A stretch of 64,000 nucleotides of DNA from Aquimarina spinulae. GTDB lineage: Bacteria > Bacteroidota > Bacteroidia > Flavobacteriales > Flavobacteriaceae. Every line of letters starts with the position of its first letter. The first letter of the stretch is position 1. Location of the stretch: NCBI RefSeq assembly GCF_943373825.1, contig NZ_CALSBP010000002.1, positions 2,717,501 through 2,781,500 on the forward strand, written 5' to 3'. The position numbers were made by a program, and so were the translations under genes. Below are positions 35,376 to 43,244 of this stretch, one piece after another. The notes beneath the pieces are model-generated. The model was not told the origin of the DNA, ran no database searches, and saw only the letters and a list, made by a program, of their open reading frames with translations.

Positions 35376-35460
35376 AACAATGATATAAAGGATATATGTC
35401 CTTTATATCCCATGTATGGTTATGTTTACTTGATAAATGTAATTATTAGTATTGAGTATA
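35376..35460 (-). repeat. B-type repeat, left part, followed by C repeat
   Basis: AACAATGATATAAAGGATATATGTCC... through GTTTACTTGATAAATGTAATTATTAGTATTGAGTATA. AAAGGATATATGTCCTTTA is a hairpin core. The second half of B is absent; a C-type repeat follows directly at 35461. Confidence 0.7.
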
Positions 35461-35646
35461 AAAAACCCGATCGATTTGCATGGTAAAATTAATCACCACT
35501 ATTTTTCCCAGTTCCGAAAAATGAAACTGGCGTGCTGTATCATTGTGTATCAATTATTTATTAACTACGATCTATTGTAATTTTTGTAAAACAAGCAATA
35601 GATTTTAAAACATGTTATACAATGTCTAAAGAAAATTATGACACCA
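35461..35646 (+). repeat. C-type repeat copy 1, with duplicated start of the 40023 gene
   Basis: Nearly identical to 39862-40047, which is the leader and first 25 coding bases of the gene at 40023. The copy includes ATGTCTAAAGAAAATTATGA (from 35622) to ACACCA and then diverges, leaving a truncated gene start that would run on as an unrelated peptide. Differences are a handful of bases. With the B copy it fills the 372-base gap between the serine hydrolase and the next gene; no other gene is seen there. Confidence 0.85.
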
Positions 35647-35682
35647 GTTGCTTTGATTTTACATATAATGTTTGCTATTTTT

Positions 35683-36336
35683 TTATTCAGGAATGGACTT
35701 TGAGTCTCCGCAAAGTTTCCACCATTCATCAAATTGGCCCAAGTTAGTTAAGGGTTCTTTAGATTCTTTGAATTCAATCATATCAATAATCATAGTGTAA
35801 TCTTTCATTACGATTTCTGTTCTAATAGAAACTCTACCATTAGTAGCCTTCATTTTAGAGACAAAATCAAATGCTTGATGATTTAAATATAGTTTAGGGT
35901 CTATAAAGAATCCGTCAGTAACATATTCATGATAGGTAATGTTTGGATATTCTAGTACAATCAGTTCACATTCTACTCCATTTATATTGAAAGAACCCTT
36001 CTTTTTGTATGATTTGATTAAAGTGTCCCCAGTGTTAATAGAATAGTCCTGGCAAGAAATATTACTTTGTTTAAGATTATAACCTAAACAACTATTCCTT
36101 TCACTATCATAAGTATATATTAGTTTATTTTCTTCGGTGAAGGTTATTCCTTGATACATGTTATCATGAAAATAATAAACATCTCCTTTTGATTTGTTTT
36201 TGGCTATTGAATCAGCTTTGTATTTATCACTCTTATATGAATGCTTATGTTTTATCATTCCATTAAAATATTTGGAAGGTTGTCCAAACCCTAAAAAAGA
36301 AATCAAAAGAATAAAGAGTAAAGGTGTTCTTTTCAT
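35683..36336 (-). CDS. Secreted protein of unknown function
   Basis: A 217-residue protein with a clear signal peptide (MKRTPLLFILLISFLGFG, cleavage before QPS). The mature part is beta-rich, with several short blocks common in Bacteroidota exported proteins: SKGDVYYFHDNMYQGITFTE, then VECELIVLEYP, and FIDPKLYLNH. It recalls GLPGLI/DUF4412-like periplasmic proteins, but I cannot assign it. It is alone between a C repeat and a D-type element. Confidence 0.65.
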   Translation of the reverse strand: MKRTPLLFILLISFLGFGQPSKYFNGMIKHKHSYKSDKYKADSIAKNKSKGDVYYFHDNMYQGITFTEENKLIYTYDSERNSCLGYNLKQSNISCQDYSINTGDTLIKSYKKKGSFNINGVECELIVLEYPNITYHEYVTDGFFIDPKLYLNHQAFDFVSKMKATNGRVSIRTEIVMKDYTMIIDMIEFKESKEPLTNLGQFDEWWKLCGDSKSIPE

Positions 36337-36349
36337 ATTTTGTAATTAT

Positions 36350-36414
36350 GGTTAACGATTAGTATATGAAGTGTAACAATAGAATGGGAGCTTTGATCTC
36401 ATATATTGTTATGT
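36350..36414 (-). repeat. D-type attC-like element, short class (65 bp)
   Basis: GGTTAACG (36350-36357) to GTTATGT (36408-36414). Arms AGTATATGA and TCATATATT pair (one mismatch), with an AT-rich loop carrying GGGAGCTTTGATC. Confidence 0.65.
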
Positions 36415-36418
36415 GTAT

Positions 36419-37024
36419 TTATCCATTTAAAAGCTTGATAATTCTACTTCTAAATATATTATCTTCTTCGAGTATTGAAATACTACCAGGATTAAGTCTG
36501 TAATTTATATAGCCCATCGATGAAATCTCAATTTTTTGAAAAGCTGCGATAAAAAAAGTCGCTGCAAATCCATGTGTTACAACTATTATATCTTTTTCTA
36601 ATTTCATTACCTCATCAACAAATTGACATATTCGTTCTGCTACATTTCTTCTGGTTTCTGCTCCTTTACATATCCTATGGTCTAATCTGTTTCCATTGGG
36701 GCTTATAGGTATCATAATTTTATTATGTTCACTTTGTATCATTCCTCCATGGGTTCCAAAAGACATTTCTCTAAGTCTTTGATCGAGAATTAGTGATTTA
36801 TTTGCCTCGTTTGCCAAAATCTGAGCCGTTTGGGCAGCTCTTTTTAGATCAGAACTGTAAATAGTTGAATTTTGAATATCAAAACCCAACTCTCTAATCT
36901 TACTTGACAACTGAGATGCTTGCTGTTTTCCTTTTACTGTTAGATCTGAGTCGAACCATCCGCCAACTCTTCCGTCTACAGAATGTGTGGCTTCACAGTG
37001 AGTAATCAGGCAAATTCGCTTCAT
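36419..37024 (-). CDS. Histidine phosphatase family protein with altered RHG motif
   Basis: A 201-residue phosphoglycerate-mutase-like fold. Phospho-accepting His9 is present, but the usual RHG is Thr8-His9-Cys10 (LITHCEAT). The second catalytic His151 (VVTHGFAATFF), Arg62 in SSDLKRAAQTA and Glu86 in LREMSFG are kept. Loss of the first arginine should weaken phosphate binding, so activity may be reduced or altered. The Cys next to the catalytic His is unusual. It is the sole gene of its unit. Confidence 0.85.
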   Translation of the reverse strand: MKRICLITHCEATHSVDGRVGGWFDSDLTVKGKQQASQLSSKIRELGFDIQNSTIYSSDLKRAAQTAQILANEANKSLILDQRLREMSFGTHGGMIQSEHNKIMIPISPNGNRLDHRICKGAETRRNVAERICQFVDEVMKLEKDIIVVTHGFAATFFIAAFQKIEISSMGYINYRLNPGSISILEEDNIFRSRIIKLLNG

Positions 37025-37045
37025 TTTTGATTTATTTACAATTAC

Positions 37046-37344
37046 ACATAACGGTTTGTGTATAAAAAGTAGTAGGTTTTAAGTACTAATTTTTTATATA
37101 ATAATTGATCTTAAAATTAATTGTACTTGTTCAAAGAATTTATTTTTATCATCATACGTTATAATAAATCAATAAAAATATAGCAAAATCAACTAAAAAA
37201 TGTGTAAATATTACTAGACCAATTGATTTATTTACGCATTTTTATTTCTTATTCAATTTATAAAAATTTAGCGTCACCGTAAAAAGGAAATGACCTTTCG
37301 ATCTAGCACTAAACTTTGTTCTGGTTTTATATATGATGTCACCC
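37046..37344 (-). repeat. D-type attC-like pair enclosing about 300 bp without a gene
   Basis: ACATAACG (37046-37053) and a weaker GTCACCC box (37338-37344). TTTGTGTATAAAA and TTTTATATATGA are loosely complementary. The interior (TTCAAAGAATTTATTTTTAT...) is very AT-rich with an AAATGTGTAAATA/TATTTACGCATTT inverted repeat and no credible gene. It may be two elements with a lost cassette between them. Confidence 0.5.
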
Positions 37345-37352
37345 AGCGTTTT

Positions 37353-38048
37353 TTATTCAAAATATGTTCTATTATAAACTCTAGTACTTTCCTGTTTTGG
37401 TAAATTAGAGTTTTGAATTATTGCTCCGTCCATAATTTCAACTCCATTGAAGTTTGAGTTTGTCAGGTCACAGTTCTTGAATGTTGCAGGAAACTCTTTT
37501 TTTCCACTAAGCGTCGCTTCTTTTCTTCCGGAAAATCTAACATTAGTGAATTTACTTTCGAAAATACTGTTGTCGAACAAAGCTGATAAAATCCAAGCTG
37601 ATCTGATGTCACATTTTAAAAATTTGCAGTTGATAAACTTTGAATGGCTTCCAAAACCAAAATACTTCCCTTTCAGTTTACAGGACTCAAAATTACAATC
37701 TTGATATAAGCAATCAACTCCCATAGTAGCATTTTGAAAATCAGCTTTGAAAAATGTACAATTAATAAATTGGCAATTCCAAAGCCTAATTTCTTTAAAG
37801 TTAGTACTGCTAAAATTGCATTCAGTAAATTTTACTTTGGTAAAGTTGCAATTTTCGAAGTTCGAATATTTGAAATCGGCATTTTTTATTTGAATTCGTT
37901 CGATATTTTTTCTGGAAGAGATATTACCGATAGGTAACCCTCTGAAATCCCAATCAGTATCATTATTAAATCCTTTTGATTTTTTTAATACACTAATTAG
38001 GTTCTCGTATTCCATCCATCTGTTTATTAAGTCTTTTTTGGAGGTCAT
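37353..38048 (-). CDS. Pentapeptide-repeat protein
   Basis: A 231-residue protein built of A(D/N)LXX-type pentapeptide repeats (ADFKYSNFENCNFTKVKFTE, CNFSSTNFKEIRLWNC, CDLTNSNFNGVEIMDG) forming a right-handed quadrilateral beta-helix, after a short N-terminal alpha-helix with NDTDWDFRGLPIG. No membrane segment or partner domain. Some relatives mimic DNA and protect gyrase, most have no known role. It lies upstream of a B repeat and after the 328-base D region. Confidence 0.85.
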   Translation of the reverse strand: MTSKKDLINRWMEYENLISVLKKSKGFNNDTDWDFRGLPIGNISSRKNIERIQIKNADFKYSNFENCNFTKVKFTECNFSSTNFKEIRLWNCQFINCTFFKADFQNATMGVDCLYQDCNFESCKLKGKYFGFGSHSKFINCKFLKCDIRSAWILSALFDNSIFESKFTNVRFSGRKEATLSGKKEFPATFKNCDLTNSNFNGVEIMDGAIIQNSNLPKQESTRVYNRTYFE

Positions 38049-38059
38049 TTACAAAATGT

Positions 38060-38350
38060 TGTACAACAATAGAATAAAAGGATATATGTCCTTTATATTC
38101 TATGTATAGTTATGTTTACTTGATAAATGTAATTATTAGTATTGAGTATAAAAAACCACCCTCGATTTCCTTGGTAAAATTAATCACTACTATTTTTTCG
38201 AGTTAAAAAAAATGAAACTGGCGTGCTGTATCATTGTGTATCAATTATTTATTAACTAATATCTATAGTGCATGATAAAGTAAAAAAACGCTTAAGGTGT
38301 TACTGATTTTTTACTATGCTATTGTATAATAATACTATTTTAAATAGTTT
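38060..38350 (-). repeat. B-type repeat interrupted by a C-type repeat
   Basis: B left part 38060-38154 (AACAATAGAATAAAAGGATA... TATAAAAAACCA), C-type copy 38155-38275 (CTCGATTTCCTTGGTAAAATTAATCAC... ATTATTTATTAACTA), then B right part from about 38292 (CTTAAGGTGTTACTGATTTT). In uninterrupted copies (56358) AAAAAACCT is followed directly by CTTAAGGTGTTACT, so C appears inserted. This fills the 307-base gap; there is no gene. Confidence 0.75.
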
Positions 38351-38355
38351 ATACG

Positions 38356-39063
38356 CTATACTTTTTTGATTTGTTTTTCAGCTAATCCTTCGATTGTTTT
38401 ATTTTTCACTAATAGCCATATCATCAATAGAATTTCACCGAATGACGTATAGTCAGATAGTGTTGCAATATTTAGGTGTGGATAGACAAATAAAAACAGA
38501 GAGTCTAGGATGTATCCTGCTCCAGCTATAAATAGCAGGATTCCTAGAAACTTCGAGATTCGAGTATTTAGTTTATAAATTAAGACCCCAAGTGGAAAAA
38601 GCCATAGCCCCCAAAAAATTACGGCAATATGAGCACCGTGATTATATATCTCAGAAAATAGTATGGTCAGGTTTTGGCTTTCTTCTATAGAGAAACCGTC
38701 TATGTTGTTGATGCATAACATAGCAAAATGATTCACCTCATTTAGTGTAGAAATTCCTGCACCAAATAGCATTAAAACTAACATAGATAAAGCCGTTGTT
38801 TTGTTGATATTTGATAATAATTTATATAGATAGATTACGAGTAGGATAGTAATGATGTTCATGCAAAGCATACTAATTATGCCGGCCCGAAACATAAATG
38901 GATTGCTATTCATGTTCGCAATTGTTTGTACTATATCTCCTTCAACCTTTATTTGTGGTAAGGCAAACATAAGCGCATAAAATCCTGTTATAGCCGTGAG
39001 TAAATAAGCTATCCCTGCAAACAAGGCATTCTTTTTTGGGGTATTGTTTTTGATATCGTTCAT
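38356..39063 (-). CDS. DUF4386 family membrane protein
   Basis: A 235-residue protein with six to seven membrane helices and the DUF4386 hallmarks: AGIAYLLTAITGFYALM at the N-terminus, then the LNEVNHFAML helix and FWGLWLFPLGVLIYK with the conserved W/G/P residues. No catalytic motif. It ends a three-gene operon in the order 39288 membrane protein, XRE regulator, DUF4386, with gaps of 1 and 7 bases. Confidence 0.85.
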   Translation of the reverse strand: MNDIKNNTPKKNALFAGIAYLLTAITGFYALMFALPQIKVEGDIVQTIANMNSNPFMFRAGIISMLCMNIITILLVIYLYKLLSNINKTTALSMLVLMLFGAGISTLNEVNHFAMLCINNIDGFSIEESQNLTILFSEIYNHGAHIAVIFWGLWLFPLGVLIYKLNTRISKFLGILLFIAGAGYILDSLFLFVYPHLNIATLSDYTSFGEILLMIWLLVKNKTIEGLAEKQIKKV

Positions 39064-39070
39064 GTTCTGT

Positions 39071-39286
39071 TTATTTTGGGTTATATGTAAATACTTCTTC
39101 TAAAGGTTTGTTAAATACCAAAGCGATTTTGAATGCCAATTCAAGAGATGGTGAATACTTGCCTTTTTCTATAGCGGCAATGGTTTGCCTTGTCACATTT
39201 ACTTGGTCTGCTAATTCTTGTTGTGTCATTTCATTGTTAAGAAAACGCAAGGTTCTAATGCTTGTATCTATATTACATTCTTTCAT
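39071..39286 (-). CDS. XRE-family (Cro/CI) transcriptional regulator
   Basis: A 71-residue stand-alone helix-turn-helix protein: MTQQELADQVNVTRQTIAAI (HTH about residues 20-39) followed by EKGKYSPSLELAFKIALVFN and KPLEEVF, the short YozG/DUF-associated XRE type that often controls a neighbouring membrane protein. It sits 1 base after the upstream membrane-protein stop and 7 bases before DUF4386. A perfect 17-bp palindrome 46 bases before the first gene is a possible operator. Confidence 0.9.
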   Translation of the reverse strand: MKECNIDTSIRTLRFLNNEMTQQELADQVNVTRQTIAAIEKGKYSPSLELAFKIALVFNKPLEEVFTYNPK

Positions 39287-39287
39287 T

Positions 39288-39734
39288 TTAAATACCTTTT
39301 TTAGAGTAATAGTACATTGATACGTTTTGTACTGCGAATGCAGAGAAAAGAGAAAAGAAAAACAATTTAAACATTATGGATATAGAGATTCCCACAACAA
39401 GCATTATCATTGTTATAACAAATCCAAGCATAAAGGTCGTGCTAAAGTTACGAGATGCTTTTAATTTGATGATTTCTCCTAATTCATCGATGAGAAATTT
39501 TTCTTCCTTTTTTTTAGTAATTACTGTATTGAAAATACTGTAAAGCACATAAAGAGTTATTCTTGATGCTATCATTAAGGGTATGAGCATCAATATTGAT
39601 ACGCCCCAAAATGGTAATTCATCTATAGAGGCTGTATATTCTTTATGAAAATTTAAAAGGAGTATATAATACGTAAAAAAGGTTAAGGTGTCTATGGTTA
39701 AAAATACTAACGGTCTTTTTTCTTGAGTTGTCAT
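39288..39734 (-). CDS. Small multi-helix membrane protein, partner of the XRE regulator
   Basis: The frame is open from 39887 but begins inside a repeat-like, non-coding region. The ATG at 39734 (MTTQEKRPLVFLTIDTLTFF) gives a 148-residue protein with four hydrophobic helices in two pairs, separated by a charged lysine-rich hinge (TKKKEEKFLIDELGEIIKLK). Membrane-protein plus short-XRE pairs (DUF2178/DUF2975 style) are common, but I cannot assign a family. Confidence 0.75.
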   Translation of the reverse strand: MTTQEKRPLVFLTIDTLTFFTYYILLLNFHKEYTASIDELPFWGVSILMLIPLMIASRITLYVLYSIFNTVITKKKEEKFLIDELGEIIKLKASRNFSTTFMLGFVITMIMLVVGISISIMFKLFFFSLFSAFAVQNVSMYYYSKKGI

Positions 39735-39779
39735 AATTTTTATTTTATGTATACTATAGTTTACGCAAAGTAAGTTTAT

Positions 39780-39796
39780 TTTTACATGATGTAAAA
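39780..39796 (-). promoter_or_regulatory. Candidate operator of the XRE/membrane-protein operon
   Basis: TTTTACAT-G-ATGTAAAA is a perfect 17-bp palindrome with one central base. It ends 46 bases before the first ATG of the operon, where the encoded XRE protein could bind. Confidence 0.45.
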
Positions 39797-39861
39797 TATT
39801 TTTAACATTAAATTGTGTAAAAAAATATAAAATGTTGATTTTTAAGAATGTATTGCGTACC

Positions 39862-40047
39862 AAAACCCCGATCGATTTGCATGGCAAAATTAATCACTGC
39901 TATTTTTCTCAGTTCCGAAAAATGAAACTGGCGTGCTGTATCATTGTATATCAATTATTTATTAACTACGATCTATTGCAATTTTTGTAAAACACGCAAT
40001 AGATTTTAAAACATGTTATACGATGTCTAAAGAAAATTATGACACCA
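39862..40047 (+). repeat. C-type repeat copy 3: leader and start of the 40023 gene
   Basis: Runs from AAAACCCCGATCGATTTGC to the first 25 coding bases of the next gene; matches 35461-35646 closely and 38155-38275 in part. It includes ATCTATTGC (39971-39979) paired with GCAATAGAT (39996-40004), a 9-bp stem kept in copy 1 with one G:T, and CAGTTCC/GAAACTG. Confidence 0.85.
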
Positions 40048-40724
40048 AGCTGGTCGTGCTAGAAGCATTACCACAAGAAGCGGTAAAATCACCAACCATT
40101 CCTGTTGATGTATTTATGCAAGAAGCCGAAAACTTATTTGTATGGGCAGAGGAGGATAAAAAAACGTTAATCGCCAAAGGACTGGATTGGCAGGCGTATG
40201 CCGAAGATTTACCTACCAGAACCGGGGCATGTAGATATGCCCAGGCCGTTTGGATGAAAGAGCGGTATAGCCAGGAAGAAGCGGCCAAAGCCTGGCGGGA
40301 AGAATCCCCCAGGGCGTACGAATTTAGAAACGACCTGTTGGCCGATTTGCGGTTTGCGTTTCGCAAACGGTTGGATTTGCTAGCTCGTGTACGTGCTATT
40401 GCAGATGGGGAGGGCGATGCCGATATGATCCAGGATTTGATGGATATTAGTGTATTGGGTAAAGCCAATATAGCAGAGCTCGAAAAAGCAAAGTATGATC
40501 TTGGCAACTTTGATATGGCAGCCCAACAATCGGATACCCTGGCAGAATTGCTGGCCAAAGCCAATGGGGCGACCTTAGATAATTCTAAAGCCAAAGAAAT
40601 ACGGGATCGTGCCTATACCCATCTTAAGGAAGCTATAGATGAGCTTCGCGAAACGGGTAAATATGCATTTAGAAAAGATCCCGAGCGTTATAAGGGATAT
40701 ATTAGCCGATATAAACGTAGATAA
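40023..40724 (+). CDS. Hypothetical alpha-helical protein, unusually GC-rich
   Basis: A 233-residue soluble helical protein (start MSKENYDTKLVVLEALPQEA, then EAENLFVWAEEDKKTLIAKG, DLPTRTGACRYAQAVWMKER) of no known function; I recall unnamed relatives in Bacteroidota but no assignment. Lines 40201-40320 contain 69 G/C in 120 bases (57 percent), against about 25-30 percent in nearby genes, a sign of different origin or expression level. Its leader and first codons are duplicated at 35461-35646, and a GC-rich terminator follows. It is on the plus strand, against the array. Confidence 0.75.
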   Translation: MSKENYDTKLVVLEALPQEAVKSPTIPVDVFMQEAENLFVWAEEDKKTLIAKGLDWQAYAEDLPTRTGACRYAQAVWMKERYSQEEAAKAWREESPRAYEFRNDLLADLRFAFRKRLDLLARVRAIADGEGDADMIQDLMDISVLGKANIAELEKAKYDLGNFDMAAQQSDTLAELLAKANGATLDNSKAKEIRDRAYTHLKEAIDELRETGKYAFRKDPERYKGYISRYKRR

Positions 40725-40741
40725 TCTGTTGCTATTACTAT

Positions 40742-40800
40742 CCCCCGCATAGGGTAGAGGTCTCCGCGCAGCGATGGAGGCTCACTTTGTTGCGGGGGTT
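40742..40800 (+). terminator. GC-rich terminator after the 40023 gene
   Basis: CCCCCGCA (40742-40749) pairs with TGCGGGGG (40791-40798), followed by TTTGTTG. The inner CTCCGCGCAGCGATGGAG arm can form a second hairpin. It is much more GC-rich than the surrounding DNA. Confidence 0.7.
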
Positions 40801-40827
40801 TGTTGTATCTCTGCAGGGGAAGCAGCC

Positions 40828-40954
40828 GGTATGCCGATGGTCGATAAAAGTAATGCGGGGAAGAGGTACACTTATGCGGGGAAAGTATTTGGTATACCGA
40901 TGGTCGATATAAATGATGCGCGGATGAGATACACCTATGCGGGGGAGCGTTGAT
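40828..40954. repeat. Two degenerate tandem units of about 63 bp
   Basis: GGTATGCCGATGGTCGATAA (40828) is repeated as GGTATACCGATGGTCGATAT (40891), followed in both by a TGCGGGG / GAGRTACACYTATGCGGGG block. No reading frame is kept. It lies just after the terminator and shares its GGGG-rich composition. Confidence 0.75.
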
Positions 40955-41229
40955 TTGTTGTTTTGTTGAATACGTTTATGAATATCTGTCCATTATAGTA
41001 CACTTTTGTGTAAACTTATTTTAAGACGAGACACACTATGGAACAGCAGGGGCTTGTTTTGTGTTTCGTTATGTTTCACGGATTACAAATCCGCGCTATC
41101 GGGGTTTATATCAAGAGTATTTTAATGCAACTTATATCTTGTTAGCTTACGTTTTTTATTATTAAATTATTTTATCGTTTAATTAGAATTAATAAAGTGT
41201 AATCTGTTTTCGTAAAGTCAGAAATTTGT
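40955..41229. other. Non-coding stretch with a half D-type box
   Basis: The rest of the 505-base gap after the GC-rich gene. It holds CACGGATTACAAATCCGCGC (41086-41105), a phrase with a GGATT/AATCC inverted pair that I recall as recurrent in Bacteroidota intergenic DNA, and a GTTAGCT box (41141-41147) like the D right boundary, but no matching left box is clear. No gene is seen. Confidence 0.35.
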
Positions 41230-42024
41230 TTAATCGAAAAAATCTCTGAATTGGTTGACTACCAATTCTGTATACCAAACTAAATATGGCATCAATTTTA
41301 GCACTTCATATTTTTTTCCATTTACAACAGTCATAGGCTTAGTCTTGAATTTAAAATCCCCTGATACCTCTTCCAAAGGGTGATTTGATAAATACTCCAT
41401 TATTACACCCCCTTTTGTAATGTTGTCAATATAGATTTTAACATTTGGAGGACAATTTAAGCTTGCTTCTTCTTCTGTTCTAAATTTAATTTGACCTGAT
41501 TGTTCAATTGAATCTGGAGGTAATTCAAATTCTAGCGGAATTCGATGCTTGTCTATATTACTGATAGAATTAAGCAAATATAAAGGATCGTCTTGTGGAG
41601 TTCCCTCAACATTATCATTTTCTCTTTGAAATGGTTGAATTAGTTTAAGCTTTTCAGAAACGGGTTGAGGTAATTGGCTTAAAAGTTGTTTGGTTTGGTT
41701 TATAAAATCTTGTTCTTTATGATAAATTGGAAATTTTAATTTTCCTGGTTTATCTGGAGGATTTTTTACTTTAAGAGCGAGTAGATATACGAGATTATCT
41801 AACAGGCTTCTTAAATTATGAATACAATCTCCAAAATCTAATTCCCATTTTTCAATTTCTACAAGTTTATGAGTGCTATCTACGATTATTTTAAATCCTT
41901 TTTTATCAGGTAAAAACTCACATTTACAATCAATGGTGTTGACAGAAGTCCATTTTTCAAAATCAACTAAAATACTTTTAATATGTTCAACTGCTCTTTT
42001 TAGTTTTGAGTCAATTTTTTTCAT
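41230..42024 (-). CDS. Hypothetical protein with conserved HNLRS helix motif
   Basis: A 264-residue soluble protein. The segment DFGDCIHNLRSLLDNLVYLL (about residues 85-104) is the hallmark of a widespread bacterial family without known function, in which an IHNLRSALDH-like helix is followed by a FPI block (KLKFPIYHKEQDF) and a LNSISNIDKHR block; all are present. Often found in mobile or accessory regions. It sits between the GC-rich 40023 locus and the TrlF-containing operon, all on the minus strand except 40023. Confidence 0.7.
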   Translation of the reverse strand: MKKIDSKLKRAVEHIKSILVDFEKWTSVNTIDCKCEFLPDKKGFKIIVDSTHKLVEIEKWELDFGDCIHNLRSLLDNLVYLLALKVKNPPDKPGKLKFPIYHKEQDFINQTKQLLSQLPQPVSEKLKLIQPFQRENDNVEGTPQDDPLYLLNSISNIDKHRIPLEFELPPDSIEQSGQIKFRTEEEASLNCPPNVKIYIDNITKGGVIMEYLSNHPLEEVSGDFKFKTKPMTVVNGKKYEVLKLMPYLVWYTELVVNQFRDFFD

Positions 42025-42132
42025 TCTTTTCTTAATGTTGATGGCCTTGTTTACGCAGTGTAGTGTGTAAAAAGATACTAATTTTTTGGATTAACACAAA
42101 ACCTATATTAGCTATGTTTTTATGCGTATTTT

Positions 42133-42708
42133 CTACATAATCTCATCTGCTCTTATTATTTTAATATTCGGGTTTATCTTTTCAATTAATTCAGTTACCA
42201 AATTTATATCTCGCGTATTCATTTTCCGTCCAGTAATAATTTCGTGAACTGATATTTTCACATACCGTTCGTTCATTGTGAAAATTCGCTTTTCTTCTTC
42301 GTATGCCCAAACATCTAATTTATGGCAAAGTATTTGACGAGCAGTTTGGTGGTTGTAATCTTGGTCTCTAACATAAATGATTCCATTATATTGGACATTT
42401 TCGGCAATATAATTTTGGTCAGTAATTTTTACTCCAATCGCAACTCCTTTTTGCCCATTTGCATAGTGCGACCACATCAGTTCATTATTTCTGACTTTTG
42501 ATAATGAGCAAATTCTTAATTCGCCTTTTTCATCCCTTATTTTTTCCTTAATTCTTTGATTTAATTCTCCGTGTCGATAATAATATTGACCTTCCATTGG
42601 GTCATTCAAATCTTTATATCGAGCAGCATAGAGTCTGTTCTTTAAAATTATATCAACAAAGTTTTTGAAATTATCTAAACCTCTGTATTTGTATAGTAGT
42701 TCGTTCAT
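42133..42708 (-). CDS. DUF2971 family protein
   Basis: A 191-residue soluble protein with all DUF2971 blocks: YKYRGLDNFKNFVDIILKNR, LYAARYKDLNDPMEG, LRICSLSKVRNNELMWSHYA and KGVAIGVKI. Biochemical role unknown. Its ATG overlaps the stop of the upstream 165-residue gene by 4 bases, so it is translationally coupled, and it is the last gene of an operon led by the TrlF-type ATPase. DUF2971 genes recur in defence-like and mobile contexts, which fits this location. Confidence 0.85.
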   Translation of the reverse strand: MNELLYKYRGLDNFKNFVDIILKNRLYAARYKDLNDPMEGQYYYRHGELNQRIKEKIRDEKGELRICSLSKVRNNELMWSHYANGQKGVAIGVKITDQNYIAENVQYNGIIYVRDQDYNHQTARQILCHKLDVWAYEEEKRIFTMNERYVKISVHEIITGRKMNTRDINLVTELIEKINPNIKIIRADEIM

Positions 42709-43202
42709 TTTTTTCCTTTACGGTTCAGCTTCAATTCCGCCTTTCGATGTTTATATTTCATTTTCACTAATTCTAATTGTGTCTCTAATATTTTTTCTAA
42801 ATCAGATTCGCTTATTTCATTTGTGATTTCAAGTTTTGTTGTTTCATCTTTTGAAATTTGAAACGTTAAGACGGCTTTTGGAAGTTTATATTCTGGTTCT
42901 TGTCCAGAAACTAATTTTGCAGGTTTGCTATCTCTATACTTTTTCCAAATCTTTTTTATCGTTTTAGTGAAGTTAGTAGTTAGCTTTTCGGCAGCTCCTT
43001 TTGCTAATTCCTCTGTAACTTTTAAAGAAAAGTAGATGCCAAATAGAATAATAAAATCTTCAGGTTTTGTTCCAAGAGCATAGATTGGCATTTGCTCTTT
43101 TTTTTTCGGAATTTCTGTTTCAAAACCGAAAATCTTTAAATCCAAAAAATCATTTCGGTCTATTCCGTACAAATAATTTACTCTGATTTCTTTACTGTCC
43201 AT
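42705..43202 (-). CDS. Hypothetical partner protein of the TrlF-type ATPase
   Basis: A 165-residue protein not recognised. A short N-terminal domain (residues 1-50) is followed by a mostly hydrophobic segment (DFIILFGIYFSLKVTEELAKG, about 49-69) that could enter a membrane, an amphipathic lysine-rich helix (FTKTIKKIWKKYRD), and a beta/charged C-terminus ending RKAELKLNRKGKK. It overlaps DUF2971 by 4 bases and begins 42 bases after the ATPase stop. A role as an effector or adaptor of the ATPase is speculative. Confidence 0.65.
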   Translation of the reverse strand: MDSKEIRVNYLYGIDRNDFLDLKIFGFETEIPKKKEQMPIYALGTKPEDFIILFGIYFSLKVTEELAKGAAEKLTTNFTKTIKKIWKKYRDSKPAKLVSGQEPEYKLPKAVLTFQISKDETTKLEITNEISESDLEKILETQLELVKMKYKHRKAELKLNRKGKK

Positions 43203-43244
43203 TATTTTATTATTTATCTCTTGTTTAATAACCCAAGCACTTTT

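Noticed and set aside
39735..39887. N-terminal extension of the 39288 gene
   Set aside because: It covers the palindrome and a non-coding AT-rich stretch; the ATG at 39734 begins the first hydrophobic helix region.
40037..40594. 185-codon minus-strand frame opposite the GC-rich gene
   Set aside because: Alanine/serine/leucine-rich antisense of a GC-rich gene. The plus-strand gene has the conserved leader and terminator.
41086..41105. CACGGATTACAAATCCGCGC as the end of an insertion sequence
   Set aside because: No transposase or second matching end is found nearby.
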